From positions 1,922,001 to 1,986,000 of the forward strand of contig NC_003280.10 in NCBI RefSeq assembly GCF_000002985.6: a stretch of DNA of 64,000 nucleotides, in the 5' to 3' direction. Below are positions 12,101 to 22,057 of this stretch, piece by piece. This DNA is from Caenorhabditis elegans. Lineage: Eukaryota > Nematoda > Chromadorea > Rhabditida > Rhabditidae. A program made the translations under genes and the position numbers. The first letter of the stretch is position 1. Every line of letters begins with the position of its first letter. The notes under the pieces were generated by a model. That model did not search any database. It was not told the DNA's origin and saw only the letters and a list, made by a program, of their open reading frames with translations.

Positions 12101-12507
12101 GGTTGAAACTTGATTTTTTATCTCATCTCGGACTTCTTCCATATCTTTTATATGTATAAAAAACCAATTATATCTTCCTACTCAAAACTTTATTGAAAAT
12201 TTTTAGAACCTTTTTGTGTCAAAAGACTCGAAAACATTGATCGATTGATTGATTATCATTTTTTTCTAGATTCAAAATTGTTTGAGAAAGAGCTAACCTC
12301 GTAGTTTTCCTTTGTATGAAAAAACATGTCTTCAACTTCGTGGTCAGTGTCATGATCCGTTCGAAAATGCATACAGAGGTAGCTTCGACAGTGACTGTAC
12401 TTAACCTCATCGTCTGGACAATCTGGGAAAGGACATTCGATGCGCTGGTTTTTCATTTCTTTAAAGTCTGGAATGTCGTCAAGATCGACTTCCAGAAGCA
12501 TTCTCAT
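9145..12507 (-). CDS. MULE-type transposase-like protein with C2H2-like and SWIM zinc fingers
   Basis: Fifteen exons give a continuous 832-aa frame: 12507-12298, 12049-11855, 11810-11596, 11527-11379, 11335-11189, 11142-10919, 10869-10701, 10658-10570, 10514-10419, 10377-10189, 10141-9976, 9935-9787, 9745-9545, 9487-9395, 9351-9145. Every junction agrees in phase. Residues 25-52 form a C-x4-C...H-x4-H finger. DDTHN (about 279), SDEANCFWNGF (D about 340), CRWHLLRSW and FAESWH (E about 459) fit a Mutator-like DDE core. C578-x-C580-x8-C589-x-H591 is a SWIM finger. A Cys pair (CSIC) and a Cys/His cluster (CVICKSPAHISC) follow near the C-terminus. No terminal inverted repeats are obvious at 8.6-9.1 or 12.5-12.7 kb. 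It could be a live MULE with diverged ends or a domesticated gene. The 40-bp intron at 9975-9936 and the first intron are the least certain joins. Confidence 0.82.
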
Positions 12508-13480
12508 GATCCCATGGTTTCTTAATATTATTTCTTGAAAAAAGAAAGAAAAAATTAATTTAATTCGAAAATATTGCAAAAAATAATAGTCACGTCACGT
12601 AGCCACGAAACCCTTGGAAACAACAAAAAAATTAAAAACAAATTTCGGAAAATCAATATTCAAATTTCATTTATTTCTCAATTTAGTCGTTGTTGAACAA
12701 CTATATTTTATTTTCTAGGACTTATAACAATGTAAGCTTTTACTTCCACTTGTCCCGACATCTGCCGGGTTCCGCGGCGAATCGCGCAGTTTTTGTAGAT
12801 TTGTTTGCTCTTTTTTTGGAGGGCTCCAGCTCAATTTCGCTGTTTACAGAAATTCACGACTTTCAGAAAAAATTTACTTTTAATTTAATTTAATTTATCT
12901 ACAGACAGCGGGAATATCATCAAACAAATTATTTTCAGAATATGACAATTGTGGATATCATTCGCTTCTGCCTGTGCATGCGTCGACGAAAAGCTCAAAG
13001 AGCTCGGAAAGATGAGGTATTTATAAAGAAATAAATAACTTTCATAGTTATGCGCGTCGGGTCTGATGTATTGTACGCAAACACCACAGACAAAAGACAA
13101 AAATTGCGAACTTTTGCACACCGTAGTCGGGAAATAAATTGATTTTTTTTTGGATTTCAGAGAGAAAATGGTGGTTTTTAAAAGAAATCCACATTTTTAA
13201 TTGAGATTAGGAAATAATTCACTGAAAATGAAGAAAACTTAGATAAAAATGTCCAAATATGAAGCTAAATTCGAAATTGGCAGCTGAATTTCAGGCGGTT
13301 TTCACAAAAAATTTTGCTTTCATCGTTTAAAACTCATTTCTAGATTTTCTGATTGTCGATTTCGAATCCTCCGCCATTTTATTAGTATTCACCGGCGTTT
13401 TCAGTCAAAAATGTGAAAATCGAGTGAAATTCTTTGTTTTGGGGGTGCTGTAGTTGGGGACATTATAAAATTGTATAATA
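12508..13480. other. Gene-poor interval left of Tc1
   Basis: No convincing gene. A possible tiny 5' exon starts at 12942 after TTTTCAG (MTIVDIIRFCLCMRRRKAQR) and ends at a gtattt donor, but no downstream exon could be supported. Near 13050-13130 a dispersed-repeat-like segment contains TTGCACACCGTAGT, similar to the CCGTAG motif of the 1-6 kb spacers. Confidence 0.45.
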
Positions 13481-13534
13481 CAGTGCTGGCCAAAAAGATA
13501 TCCACTTTTGGTTTTTTGTGTGTAACTTTTTTCT
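13481..13534 (+). repeat. Tc1 left terminal inverted repeat
   Basis: 54 bp identical to the reverse complement of 15039-15092. It carries the CAGTGCTGG terminus cut by the transposase and, inside it, the region bound by the transposase N-terminal domain (family knowledge). Confidence 0.95.
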
Positions 13535-13753
13535 CAAGCATCCATTTGACTTGAATTTTTCCGTGTGCATAAAGCGAAATGTTACGCAAATTTGCGGACC
13601 AAACATTACATGATTATCGATTTTTTTCTGAATTTTATTTCAATTTTTTGATTTTTTCGTTTTTCCAATTTTCATTATTTTTTTTGAATTATCAATAAAA
13701 CGCACTCTGTTTGTTGCACTGGATTTGTTTGGTTGATAAATTATTTTTAAGGT

Positions 13754-14826
13754 ATGGTAAAATCTGTTGGGTGTAAAAATCTTTCCTTGGACGTCAAGAA
13801 AGCCATTGTAGCTGGCTTCGAACAAGGAATACCCACGAAAATGCTCGCGCTGCAAATTCAACGTTCTCCGTCGACTATTTGGAAAGTAATCAAGAAGTAC
13901 CAAACTGAGGTGAGTTCGAAAAATATTATTTTTTAATAATAAATGTTTAGAAATCCGTCGCTTTGAGAATCTCGCCCGGCAGGCCTCGAGTGACAACCCA
14001 TAGGATGGATCGCAACATCCTCCGATCAGCAAGAGAAGATCCGCATAGGACCGCCACGGATATTCAAATGATTATAAGTTCTCCAAATGAACCTGTACCA
14101 AGTAAACGAACTGTTCGTCGACGTTTACAGCAAGCAGGACTACACGGACGAAAGCCAGTCAAGAAACCGTTCATCAGTAAGAAAAATCGCATGGCTCGAG
14201 TTGCGTGGGCAAAAGCGCATCTTCGTTGGGGACGTCAGGAATGGGCTAAACACATCTGGTCTGACGAAAGCAAGTTCAATTTGTTCGGGAGTGATGGAAA
14301 TTCCTGGGTACGTCGTCCTGTTGGCTCTAGGTACTCTCCAAAGTATCAATGCCCAACCGTTAAGCATGGAGGTGGGAGCGTCATGGTGTGGGGGTGCTTC
14401 ACCAGCACTTCCATGGGCCCACTAAGGAGAATCCAAAGCATTATGGATCGTTTTCAATACGAAAACATCTTGGAAACTACAATGCGATCCTGGGCACTTC
14501 AAAATGTGGGCCGTGGCTTCGTGTTTCAGCAGGATAACGATCCTAAGCATACTTCTCTTCATGTGCGTTCCTGGTTTCAACGTCGTCGTGTGCATTTGCT
14601 CGATTGGCCAAGTCAGTCTCCGGACTTGAATCCAATAGAGCATTTGTGGGAAGAGTTGGAAAGACGTCTTGGAGGTATTCGGGCTTCAAATGCAGATGCC
14701 AAATTCAACCAGTTGGAAAACGCTTGGAAAGCTATCCCCATGTCAGTTATTCACAAGCTGATCGACTCGATGCCACGTCGTTGTCAAGCTGTTATTGATG
14801 CAAACGGATACGCGACAAAGTATTAA
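13754..14826 (+). CDS. Tc1A: Tc1 transposase
   Basis: Two exons, 13754-13909 and 13951-14826, flank a 41-bp intron (GAG|gtgagt ... tttag|AAA) and give 343 aa, the standard Tc1 transposase length. The N-terminal paired-like DNA-binding domain includes LALQIQRSPSTIWKVIKKYQ and the GRPR hook (PGRPRVTTHRMD). The DDE catalytic triad is visible in HIWSDESKFNLFG, FQQDNDPKHTS and LNPIEHLWEEL, with the D34E spacing of this family. No stop or frameshift is present, so the element appears able to make its own transposase. In the host, activity is normally limited by RNA silencing in the germline. Confidence 0.96.
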
Positions 14827-15038
14827 GCATAATTATGTTGTTTTTAAATCCAATTGCTCATATTCCGGTACTTTAATTGTCATTTCCTTGCAACCTCGGT
14901 TTTTTCAATATTTCTAGTTTTTCGATTTTTTTGAATTTTTCTGAAGTTTTTTCAAAATCTGTTGAACATTTTTGATGAATATTGTGTTTTTAGATTTTGT
15001 GAACACTGTGGTGAAGTTTCAAAACAAAATAACCACTT

Positions 15039-15092
15039 AGAAAAAAGTTACACACAAAAAACCAAAAGTGGATATCTTTTTGGCCAGCACTG
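15039..15092 (-). repeat. Tc1 right terminal inverted repeat
   Basis: Reverse complement of 13481-13534 over 54 bp, ending GCCAGCACTG and followed by TA. Confidence 0.95.
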
Positions 15093-15134
15093 TATGTATT
15101 AAAGTAATATGGAGTATTGTGAATTAGAAAACAA

Positions 15135-16258
15135 TCATCTCCGTGGAACACGTTTGAACATAAATTCTTTTGCGTTTGGATAATAACGAATTTGAAGATC
15201 CTCAACACCTTCTTTGTAAGAGAAGAACCAAATATCTGGTTGATTTGATGATATATCTTCAACTCTTCGAAATGGCTCTCCCAAAAAGTTGTCTTCAAAT
15301 ATTGAGTCATCGACATTTGTTTTTGAGAACTTGGCCTTGAATTGAAGGAAATTGGAAGATAATAGGAATTTCTGAAAATTCACAATGACTTTTCATGCAC
15401 ACCTAAACCCGCATTGGGATGTTAGATGAAATAGTTGAACTGACCTTTTTCAGATATAAGACATCTTTCAATGAAATTGATGTTATCCTTATATCAACCT
15501 TTGAAAAGTGAATCAAATTTTCAATATCACAGTCTACGAAAAAATGTTCAATCTTCAATTCACGTGCACTTGTCCACTGCTCCAAGCATACAAGTTGCTC
15601 CAAGTGTGACTCTAATTGTAAGGCAATTGGAATCCCGAGAGGGGGTCGAATTTCAATTGTTTTAATTGCAACGGGGTCCACATTTTGTAGCATTTGCGCC
15701 GCTACTTTCAAACTTAATGTTCTCAAACATAATTCCACTACTGGAATCAAATCGCCACGTAAGAAGATAGATTTGCTGAACATTTCAACAAACTGCTCTT
15801 CTCTCAATTTCCAATCTTCTATTTTAGTATCATCAGAATTCCATTCACCCGACTCTATGAGTCTAGATGAGCCTAAAGTGACACAAATCCTTTTCAAAGC
15901 AGTCTTTTGATCCTTCAAAATTTGAAGCAAATCGCCTGAAAAATTGATAATGTCAGCTTTGTTGTAAGTGTCTATAAAGGAAGACGTACCAGGAGCTTCA
16001 CATGAAAATCTTTTGTAATTATCTCTGCCAAACACTTCAACAAATATTGAAGGTTTCAAATGAAAGTTCATTGCCACCAATTTGGGGTCTGGCTTAAGAA
16101 TGTCAACACACTGACGACTTCCACGAGAAACTTTACGGAGCACTGCCCTGAAACAAGAAGCATGTTTTTCTAAAAGTGAGCAAAATCACTTACAAATCAG
16201 CAAAATCAAAATGTTGAACAATTTTTTCCATAATCAATTGGTTGGATAAACATAACAT
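15135..16258 (-). CDS. F-box / FTH (DUF38) protein 1
   Basis: Exons 16258-16194, 16147-15445 and 15371-15135 (65, 703 and 237 bp) join in phases 2 and 0 to give 334 aa. Residues about 5-35 are an F-box-like helix pair (SNQLIMEKIVQHFDFADLAV then LRKVSRGSRQCVDILK). The rest fits the FTH (FOG-2 homology) domain of Caenorhabditis fbxa proteins, with ALKRICVTLGSSRL, KTIEIRPP, EHFFVDCDIENLIHFSKVDI and a Cys-poor C-terminus ending RVPRR. The predicted role is as an SCF ubiquitin-ligase substrate receptor binding SKP1-related proteins through the F-box. ATG 16258 is used because it opens the F-box frame; the nearby ATG at 16253 is out of frame. No lesion is seen. The stop lies about 40 bp from Tc1. 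Confidence 0.82.
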
Positions 16259-16337
16259 CGCTGACTTTGATGGCCGGCTGGTTAGTGCAGAAGTCTGGAA
16301 TATCAGTTTGTGTTCAGTCAAAATTGAATAACCAAAT

Positions 16338-16762
16338 TAACGTATTTTCACTATTAGTTTTGCACCTTCATCAGTTTTGCATCTAAAATGGCTATTCGAA
16401 AATTAGTTTTGCAGTCACTATTAGTTTTGCACTTCTGATAGTCTTGCGCACCTTCATTTGTGACCCATTTTTGAGGATTCAAATTTTTGCATCATAGATA
16501 CGTTCTACAAATTAGGAACACTCTTGCAGACTTTGGGCAAAGTCAAAATTGGTAAAATATGACTTAGACAATTTTTGCGAATCAGCCGTAAAATTTGTCC
16601 ATTTTGATTTTAAATTTGTTATTGAAATTGATGATATTGTGCCATAACTGAATTGAAAACATGAGAAAAAAACTTGTTCGAAAAATTGTATGGCAGTCTA
16701 TATTAGTTTTAGGTGTACGAAAATTAGAATTGCATGCCTTACTAATAGAGAAAATACGGTGA
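16338..16762. mobile_element. Small non-autonomous element (MITE-like)
   Basis: Near-identical inverted ends flank about 425 bp with no coding capacity: the left end reads acgtattttcactattagt, and the reverse complement of the right end reads ccgtattttctctattagt. The interior repeats the phrase TATTAGTTTTGCA several times. Family not identified. Confidence 0.6.
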
Positions 16763-16792
16763 GCTCACCGGACGCTGTCGAATAACAACAGT

Positions 16793-17744
16793 TCAACAAT
16801 GTCCCACCTCTATGCTCTCATCTTTGTTCTTATCAAATAATTTAGAAATATACATTTTTTCCGAACCAAGATTATGGATAAACTTGATCTCATTTTCAAT
16901 CAATCGAACATGCTCTCCATCCGTATTAATTTGCTTTTCACAAATCAGATTATCCAAAAATTGTTCTGTGATGTTTTCGTGCAAACAGTGATAGGTAAAA
17001 CAAAAATGTTTCAAACATGAAGAGTTGGAGACGATTGCCTGTAAAATTATAAAATAGACTAGGTTTTCAAATTTCTGATGTTACGTTTACAAGTGTTCGT
17101 ATGTCATCTGCAGAAATACACAAGACGAATATTGTTACATCTTCACAGTGGCTGAAGTTTTCGATAGGTATCTCAACAACGATACAATCAAGTTGAATTT
17201 TCTTTGCATTCTTCCAATGATCCATTACCACAATATTTTTAAAACCGAATGGCTTACCCAAATAAGCGATGGTCAATTCTGTTAATTTGTCTGGATTGAA
17301 GTATGTTAATACGGAACACAGTTGAGAGAGATTTTCTATTTGCAAATGGAGTGAGCGTACATAAATTGGATTTTTTGTCGTTTGTGAATGAATCTTAAAT
17401 TGTTCATAAAGACGATTCGCCAGTTCTAAAGTTTCCTGATTGTCGTGGTCGTACCATATACGAATTTCGATATCTTCCCCAAACTTGGCATTTGTCAAAA
17501 TATGAAGCAAATCTTCGCACACCACATCAATGTAGTTTTTGTCTCCAACAAGCCGCTTGTTGTATTTCGTTTTATCTATTAGTGTATCATTTTTCGATAA
17601 CATATAATATATACTATTTGAATGGTTTCCAAAGCTCAGGTCAAGATTCACAGAATGGAATCTCGTTTCAAACCTTACGAAAATTGATAACTTCCTTATA
17701 GCGGAATAGTTTAGGACTGACAACATTTCAAACGCATATGGCAT
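16793..17744 (-). CDS. FTH-domain (F-box family) protein 2
   Basis: Exons 17744-17085 and 17038-16793 (660 and 246 bp, phase 0) give a 301-aa open frame. The start ATG follows TTTTTCAG by five bases, a clear trans-splice-type acceptor. The N-terminus MPYAFEMLSVLNYSAIRKLS is a shortened F-box-like segment. The body matches FTH architecture, with YIDVVCEDLLHILTNA, SLHLQIENLSQLCSVLTYFN, KLTELTIAYLG and ENFSHCEDVTIFVLCISADD. Probable SCF substrate receptor, although the F-box is short enough that SKP1 binding is uncertain. It is tandem with FTH protein 1, separated by the MITE-like element. No disabling change is seen. Confidence 0.78.
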
Positions 17745-17886
17745 TGTTTTCTGAAAAATTGAAAAGAAGGGAGAAAATAGCAGGAAATAATTATTAAACA
17801 CTTTAAAAATGAGGCAAGTACTATACAAATGAAAGCAGGCAGAAGGTTATGCGTATTGACTTTTTCGTACGCTCAAAATCATTTAC

Positions 17887-18134
17887 TGATAAAGGTTATT
17901 GCTTTTTTATTACAAATAGAATGTGAAAAACCTGATATTGAGTGCTAAACTTGGTTGCAGTATTTTTTTCTTAACAGATTATAATTATCATCAGCACATC
18001 TTTTTAAGCTAGCAGGTGTCATATAAAACGCGATGCTCACTCTTACCAGTTATTACCTTTGAAAAGAAAAAATAAAACTGCAAAAAAAAGTGGTTAACAG
18101 CCCATTTGTAATAAAAAAGCAATAACTTTTATCA
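17887..18134. repeat. Foldback repeat with 31-bp arms
   Basis: The arm at 17887-17917 (tgataaaggttattgc...) is the inverted match of 18104-18134 with about one mismatch. The spacer is about 186 bp and non-coding. Likely a palindromic MITE remnant in the 5' flank of the FTH gene. Confidence 0.65.
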
Positions 18135-18370
18135 ATTTTGTGCCTATGAAAAAATCGAAACTCACAGCCATCTGCCTGGTTACAGTTTTTTCCGTAAATT
18201 CTTTTTGATTGATTTTTGATCTTTCAGAAAGCAATGTCATATGCCTTCAATTTGTTGAAATAGAGTCACAATTCTTTATGTGGAGTTTTCATATAAAATT
18301 GATCGTTTAATATGAAAAAAAAAAGATACAAAAATTAAAAAAAGGAAATTTTCATTTACATGTCGTCTTC

Positions 18371-18622
18371 TCATCGTCGATCTTTCAGCTCCAGAATCTT
18401 TGAGTTTGAACTGATAGTGAAACTGAAAACAATATCCGAGATGTTGTCCATGTGGAGGTCACCAAATTTCCAGAAGCTCTGAAATTCAAATCTATAAATT
18501 CTGCTACTTTTCACGACGTTTAGAATTCCCCGGATTTCATCCAATAACGAGAAGGCTTTATGTAGATCTCTCATTAAAAATGTGAACTGATAGTGAGTTC
18601 CAAGGTCCCGCCCGTGATTCAA
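18371..18622 (-). other. Unassigned 83-codon open frame, possible 3' remnant of an F-box-type gene
   Basis: The minus strand is open from 18622 to a stop at 18371 with a plausible protein composition (LHKAFSLLDEIRGILNVVKS ... FSFTISSNSKILELKDRR). The ending resembles the last strands of F-box-associated domains in mood only; no diagnostic motif is present. No upstream exon was found. It lies between the FTH genes and the MATH cluster, so a truncated family member is possible. Confidence 0.25.
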
Positions 18623-18807
18623 CCAATAAGTTGTAAGTAGTGAGATGAGCTCAAGTACTCCGTAACTCTCTTGTGGCTCGTACTAGCCGTCATAAAAAAG
18701 TGCAGCAATTTACATAACTTGTGAGCAACTTAGAACGGTACAGTTTTAATTTCATAAAAATTTATTCACATAAGTTTCACCCGAGTAATTTTAACCTCTA
18801 CAAATGA

Positions 18808-19910
18808 TCACATAATAAAAGAGAACTCTTCGTTCAAATCATCTACATCCTCACATCCAGTCATCTCGACAATCTTCGCGCGAACTTCAATAATGATACT
18901 GTCATTCACCAGAAATCTCTCATCCATATCCTTCCATCTGATTATCTTATCCCAGCCGCAATCCGTTTCATCTGTATAAGTGTGTTCTGTGTTGAATAGT
19001 AGGCTCTGACCATCTACTGACATCAATTTTAGCGTGTACTCAACTCGGATAGACCAATTATTGATTCTAGACGCTTGTTTATAGCATCGTAGGAATAATT
19101 TGAAGAATCCATCTTTTCTTTGAATCACGAGACACCTTAAAAATATGATTGTTAAAATAGAGTTATGTCTTCTAATTGACTAACCATGGAATACCAAAAC
19201 GAACTTCAGTGTTAGTATGATATCTACTTCCTTCTCGAATGTTGGAAACATTTCTAACAGTTTTATTCAGCATAAATGTTTTCAGGTTCTTGCGAGCAAT
19301 GCACGTGATATCTGTAATGACTAGTATATTTTTATCATTCCTGCTGATGCCCAAAAATTGGTCTCAAAGCGAAAACTTTCTCTTTTACGTCTTGACTCAC
19401 AAAAACAAAATGGAATTAATTAATGTTCAGCCTCATGCAAAGTCTGGCATCTCAACTTTATTCCAACTTACTTGAAATTTTAATAATCTTGACGTGCGCT
19501 TCAATTATGATACTATCATCAACTACATAGTCTCTCTCCAGTTCCTCCCAACTGATGAAATTGCGCCAACCTCTTCTATTCAGCTCTTTAAATATGTGCA
19601 CTTGATTCCTTGTCAAACTATTTCCATAAGGAGACACCAACTTCATTGTAAACTCAGTTTCGACGGTCATTTTCTGGTTTCACATTGTTCTTTGTCACAT
19701 TGCAAATATAATACCAGATAACCATTGTGCCTCCATATCCTAATTCTCCTGTAACACGTTGGTTACCAATGTTTAAAAAGAAATTAACTGAACTAACCAT
19801 GGAATATTGAACCTTTCTTCTACATCAGTAAAGTACTGCTCCTCGTCCACAAATTGTGAGATATTCTTGATAGTTTGGCTAATTGCAAACTCTTTGCAGG
19901 AAGTAGACAT
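18808..19910 (-). pseudogene. Two-MATH-domain gene, copy A, with 1-bp deletion
   Basis: Exons 19910-19798, 19748-19472, 19311-19185 and 19135-18808 match copies B and C exon for exon, but exon 2 is 277 bp instead of 278. The missing base lies near 19670, where copy B reads AGAAAATTGACC and copy A AGAAAATGACC, turning the frame into TGA within MATH 1. Otherwise both MATH domains are intact (MSTSCKEFAISQTIKNISQF; second domain NLKTFMLNKTVRNVSNIREG and DGFFKLFLRCYKQASRINNW). There is no BTB domain. The other exons show no damage, so the break is young; a sequencing error in a short A run would also explain it. Confidence 0.82.
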
Positions 19911-20209
19911 TTTTCTTTGAGAAGTTGAATTTGTTAAAAACGCGAAATGAACTTTTTTGAACCAAAGTTTCAAGGAAATAAACATTTCATCACACGCTGG
20001 CATTCAATTTTTTTTTCTAAAAATGTCACGTTTGTTGAAATATGCACTAATTCACCTTTTTTTTTGGGGATTGTTTTCAGTTTTGGCAAAGGACGAGTGG
20101 CGGGCAACATAGGGCGAGTGAAGCGGATATATTGCGACAATATAATTGAAAAAAGAATTGAAAAAAGGAAAAGGAAAAAGGAAAAAGGAAAAAAAGGACA
20201 GCTGTAAAA
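19911..20209. other. 5' flank of MATH copy A, ending in a purine tract
   Basis: Non-coding. It ends in an A/G-rich tract (about 20150-20200, repeated gaaaaagga) immediately left of the LINE fragment, probably at or near the LINE 5' truncation point. Confidence 0.5.
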
Positions 20210-21669
20210 AACGCTAAATGTGGGGTTCCGCAAGGCGCTGTACTCTCACCAGTTCTGTTTGGAATTTACGTTAATGAGATCCCAACAATACTGCCCGCAA
20301 ATGTTAAAGTGCAGCAGTTTGCAGATGACACCAAGCTGTATGTACACAAGCCAAAAGGCGACCAGAGTAATAGTCTGCAAGAAGCAATAGACAGAGTAGC
20401 AAATTGGTCCGTCAGTAACAATTTGGCTCTTAATGAACAAAAAACCGTCCATCTCACGATAGGGAAAAAACGCCAAAATTTCACTTATAAGATAAACGGC
20501 CAGGATATCAAAAAAGAGTCAACGACACGTGACTTAGGCTTTATGATCTCTCATAATCTGGATTTTAGTGAACACTGGAAAAAGGCTATTAATTCTTCTA
20601 AATTTCAAATGACACAAATTTTTAACCATTATAACAGTAACAAACCAAATCTGATATTCCTATTATATAAAACATTTATTAGGCCTTTGCTAGAGTACGG
20701 AACCGTTATAAGTAGCCCACCAAAGCAGTCAGATATAAGAGCCATCGAGGCAGTTCAAAATTCGTTCACAAGGCGTCTATATAGTAGGACTGTAGGCAAA
20801 TACGTCTCAATAAGTGATCCGGAATATAAAACCTCGGCAGAAAGAAATGAATTGTTTGGGCTCACGACGCTGCAAAGACGACGTCTGACAACCGATAAAA
20901 AAATGATTTCGAAAATGATAAACGGTAAAATAGATCTGAAAGTACCTGAATTTTTTACCTTCTCGGACAACACTAGAACGCGTTGTAAAAGAAAGTTCTC
21001 TTGGAGCAGATGTAAATCTAAAATTAGGAAACATTTCTTTGTTAACAGAATATTAAGCCAACCGGCATTCCTCAAATTTATCTCTAATTTAAACAAGGAT
21101 AACTAACTAGGGAGTATTTTAACTATACGGTGCGTACGGGTAAAAGTAAACGTGTCATGCGATAGCTGGTATCTTAGGCTTTCAAAATCTGTAATTTGTT
21201 TCGGCGGAAGACCTCTGTGAGTCTGGAAATTTTCATCTGAAAATTTATTACTGAAATCAGTGCATTTCCTATGGTTAACAGTGTATTTTTGTCTCTGGCG
21301 CCAACAGAAGTCTTGCCACAATGGTGGAAGGGCGAAAACATCGCTTCGGTGGTCGAGTCGTGAACGCGTTCGCCTCAAGAGCAGAAGTTTGTGGGTTCGC
21401 TTCCCACACATGGTTTAAATTTTGGTGATTCTGATATAAATTTTTTAGAACGGTAAGTTAGGACACGAACGACATCTACTCTTGATCAATAAAAGTCATT
21501 CTTCACTTTCCTATGATTTCTCCTGTTTTTTATCCTACTCCTTCTCATGCTCTTTCTCTACGCCTTATAATCTCCCAGTCCACCCTCCGACATGAACCTT
21601 TGTATGTATCATCTTTCTTTTCTTTCCACGCTTCTTCAAGAACGTAATAAATTATTATTATTATTATTA
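20210..21669 (+). mobile_element. 5'-truncated non-LTR retrotransposon (LINE) with RT C-terminal half
   Basis: From 20210 the plus strand enters reverse transcriptase in mid-domain: KCGVPQGAVLSPVLFGIYVN, then QQFADDTKLYVHK with the catalytic FADD box, followed by the thumb region (AENWSV-like ANWSVSNNLALNEQKT, DLGFMISHNLDFSEHWKKAI, LLYKTFIRPLLEYGTVISSP). The frame stays open to TAA at 21104-21106, ending FISNLNKDN. The endonuclease and N-terminal RT are missing, as in usual 5' truncation. A 3' untranslated part runs to an ATT repeat tail at about 21645-21669. The clade looks CR1/Jockey-like by motif style; not resolved. It splits the spacing between MATH copies A and B. Confidence 0.8.
21343..21412 (+). 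other. tRNA-like segment in the LINE 3' region
   Basis: The stretch has a Leu/Ser-type tRNA look: an A-box-like GGTGGTCGAGTCGTGAACGC, a CTCAAGAGC loop and a B-box-like GGGTTCGCTTCCCAC. Stem pairing is partial and the B box departs from GGTTCGANTCC at one position. It is a degenerate tRNA relic or a tRNA-derived piece, not a confident functional gene. Confidence 0.4.
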
Positions 21670-22057
21670 AAATGAGATTCTGATGATTTTTGAAGTCAAA
21701 ATAAATTTGTTGACCTAATATTTATTAACTCAATTTACGATATTCCCTATCGCTATGATTGTGGTCCGTTGCAAGGTGTGCACGGGAATTCTGGAGATGA
21801 AAGTTCGGCGAAGAACAAAGTATTAGAGCATATTATTAAATCTATTACTTTGTGTGAGTTTCATTTAGTATTCGAATAATCAATTTTATAACCAAATAAA
21901 TGCACAATAAATTTCCTGAATAAAATACTGGTCATAAAAGTGCAGCAATTTACTTAATTTGTAAATGGCACGACTTGGAAAGGTACAGTTTTAATTTCAT
22001 AAAAATTTATTCATATGAGTTTCACCCGAGTAATTCTGCTTTCCAATAGTACAGTTA
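21670..22057. other. Spacer between LINE fragment and MATH copy B
   Basis: No gene. The right part (from about 21900, including aaaagtgcagcaatttac) is the 3' flank shared with MATH copies A (about 18695) and C (about 23400), showing that the duplicated unit extends past the stop codon. Confidence 0.55.

Larger units (their letters stand above)
13481..15092 (+). mobile_element. Tc1: Tc1 transposon, complete
   Basis: A 1,612-bp element bounded by perfect 54-bp terminal inverted repeats starting CAGTGCTGGCC (13481-13534 and 15039-15092). It is flanked by TA on both sides (13479-13480 and 15093-15094), the expected target-site duplication. Length, ends and transposase match canonical Tc1. The flanking AT-rich DNA is otherwise uninterrupted. 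The element lies between the MULE-like gene and the 3' end of an F-box gene and breaks neither. Confidence 0.97.

Noticed and set aside
12690-13121. Small open frames including MTIVDIIRFCLCMRRRKAQR after an acceptor
   Set aside because: Only one short exon could be supported; the next possible exon ends almost at once. Mentioned in the interval entry only.
20755-21096. 113-codon minus-strand frame opposite the LINE
   Set aside because: Antisense shadow of the reverse transcriptase thumb.
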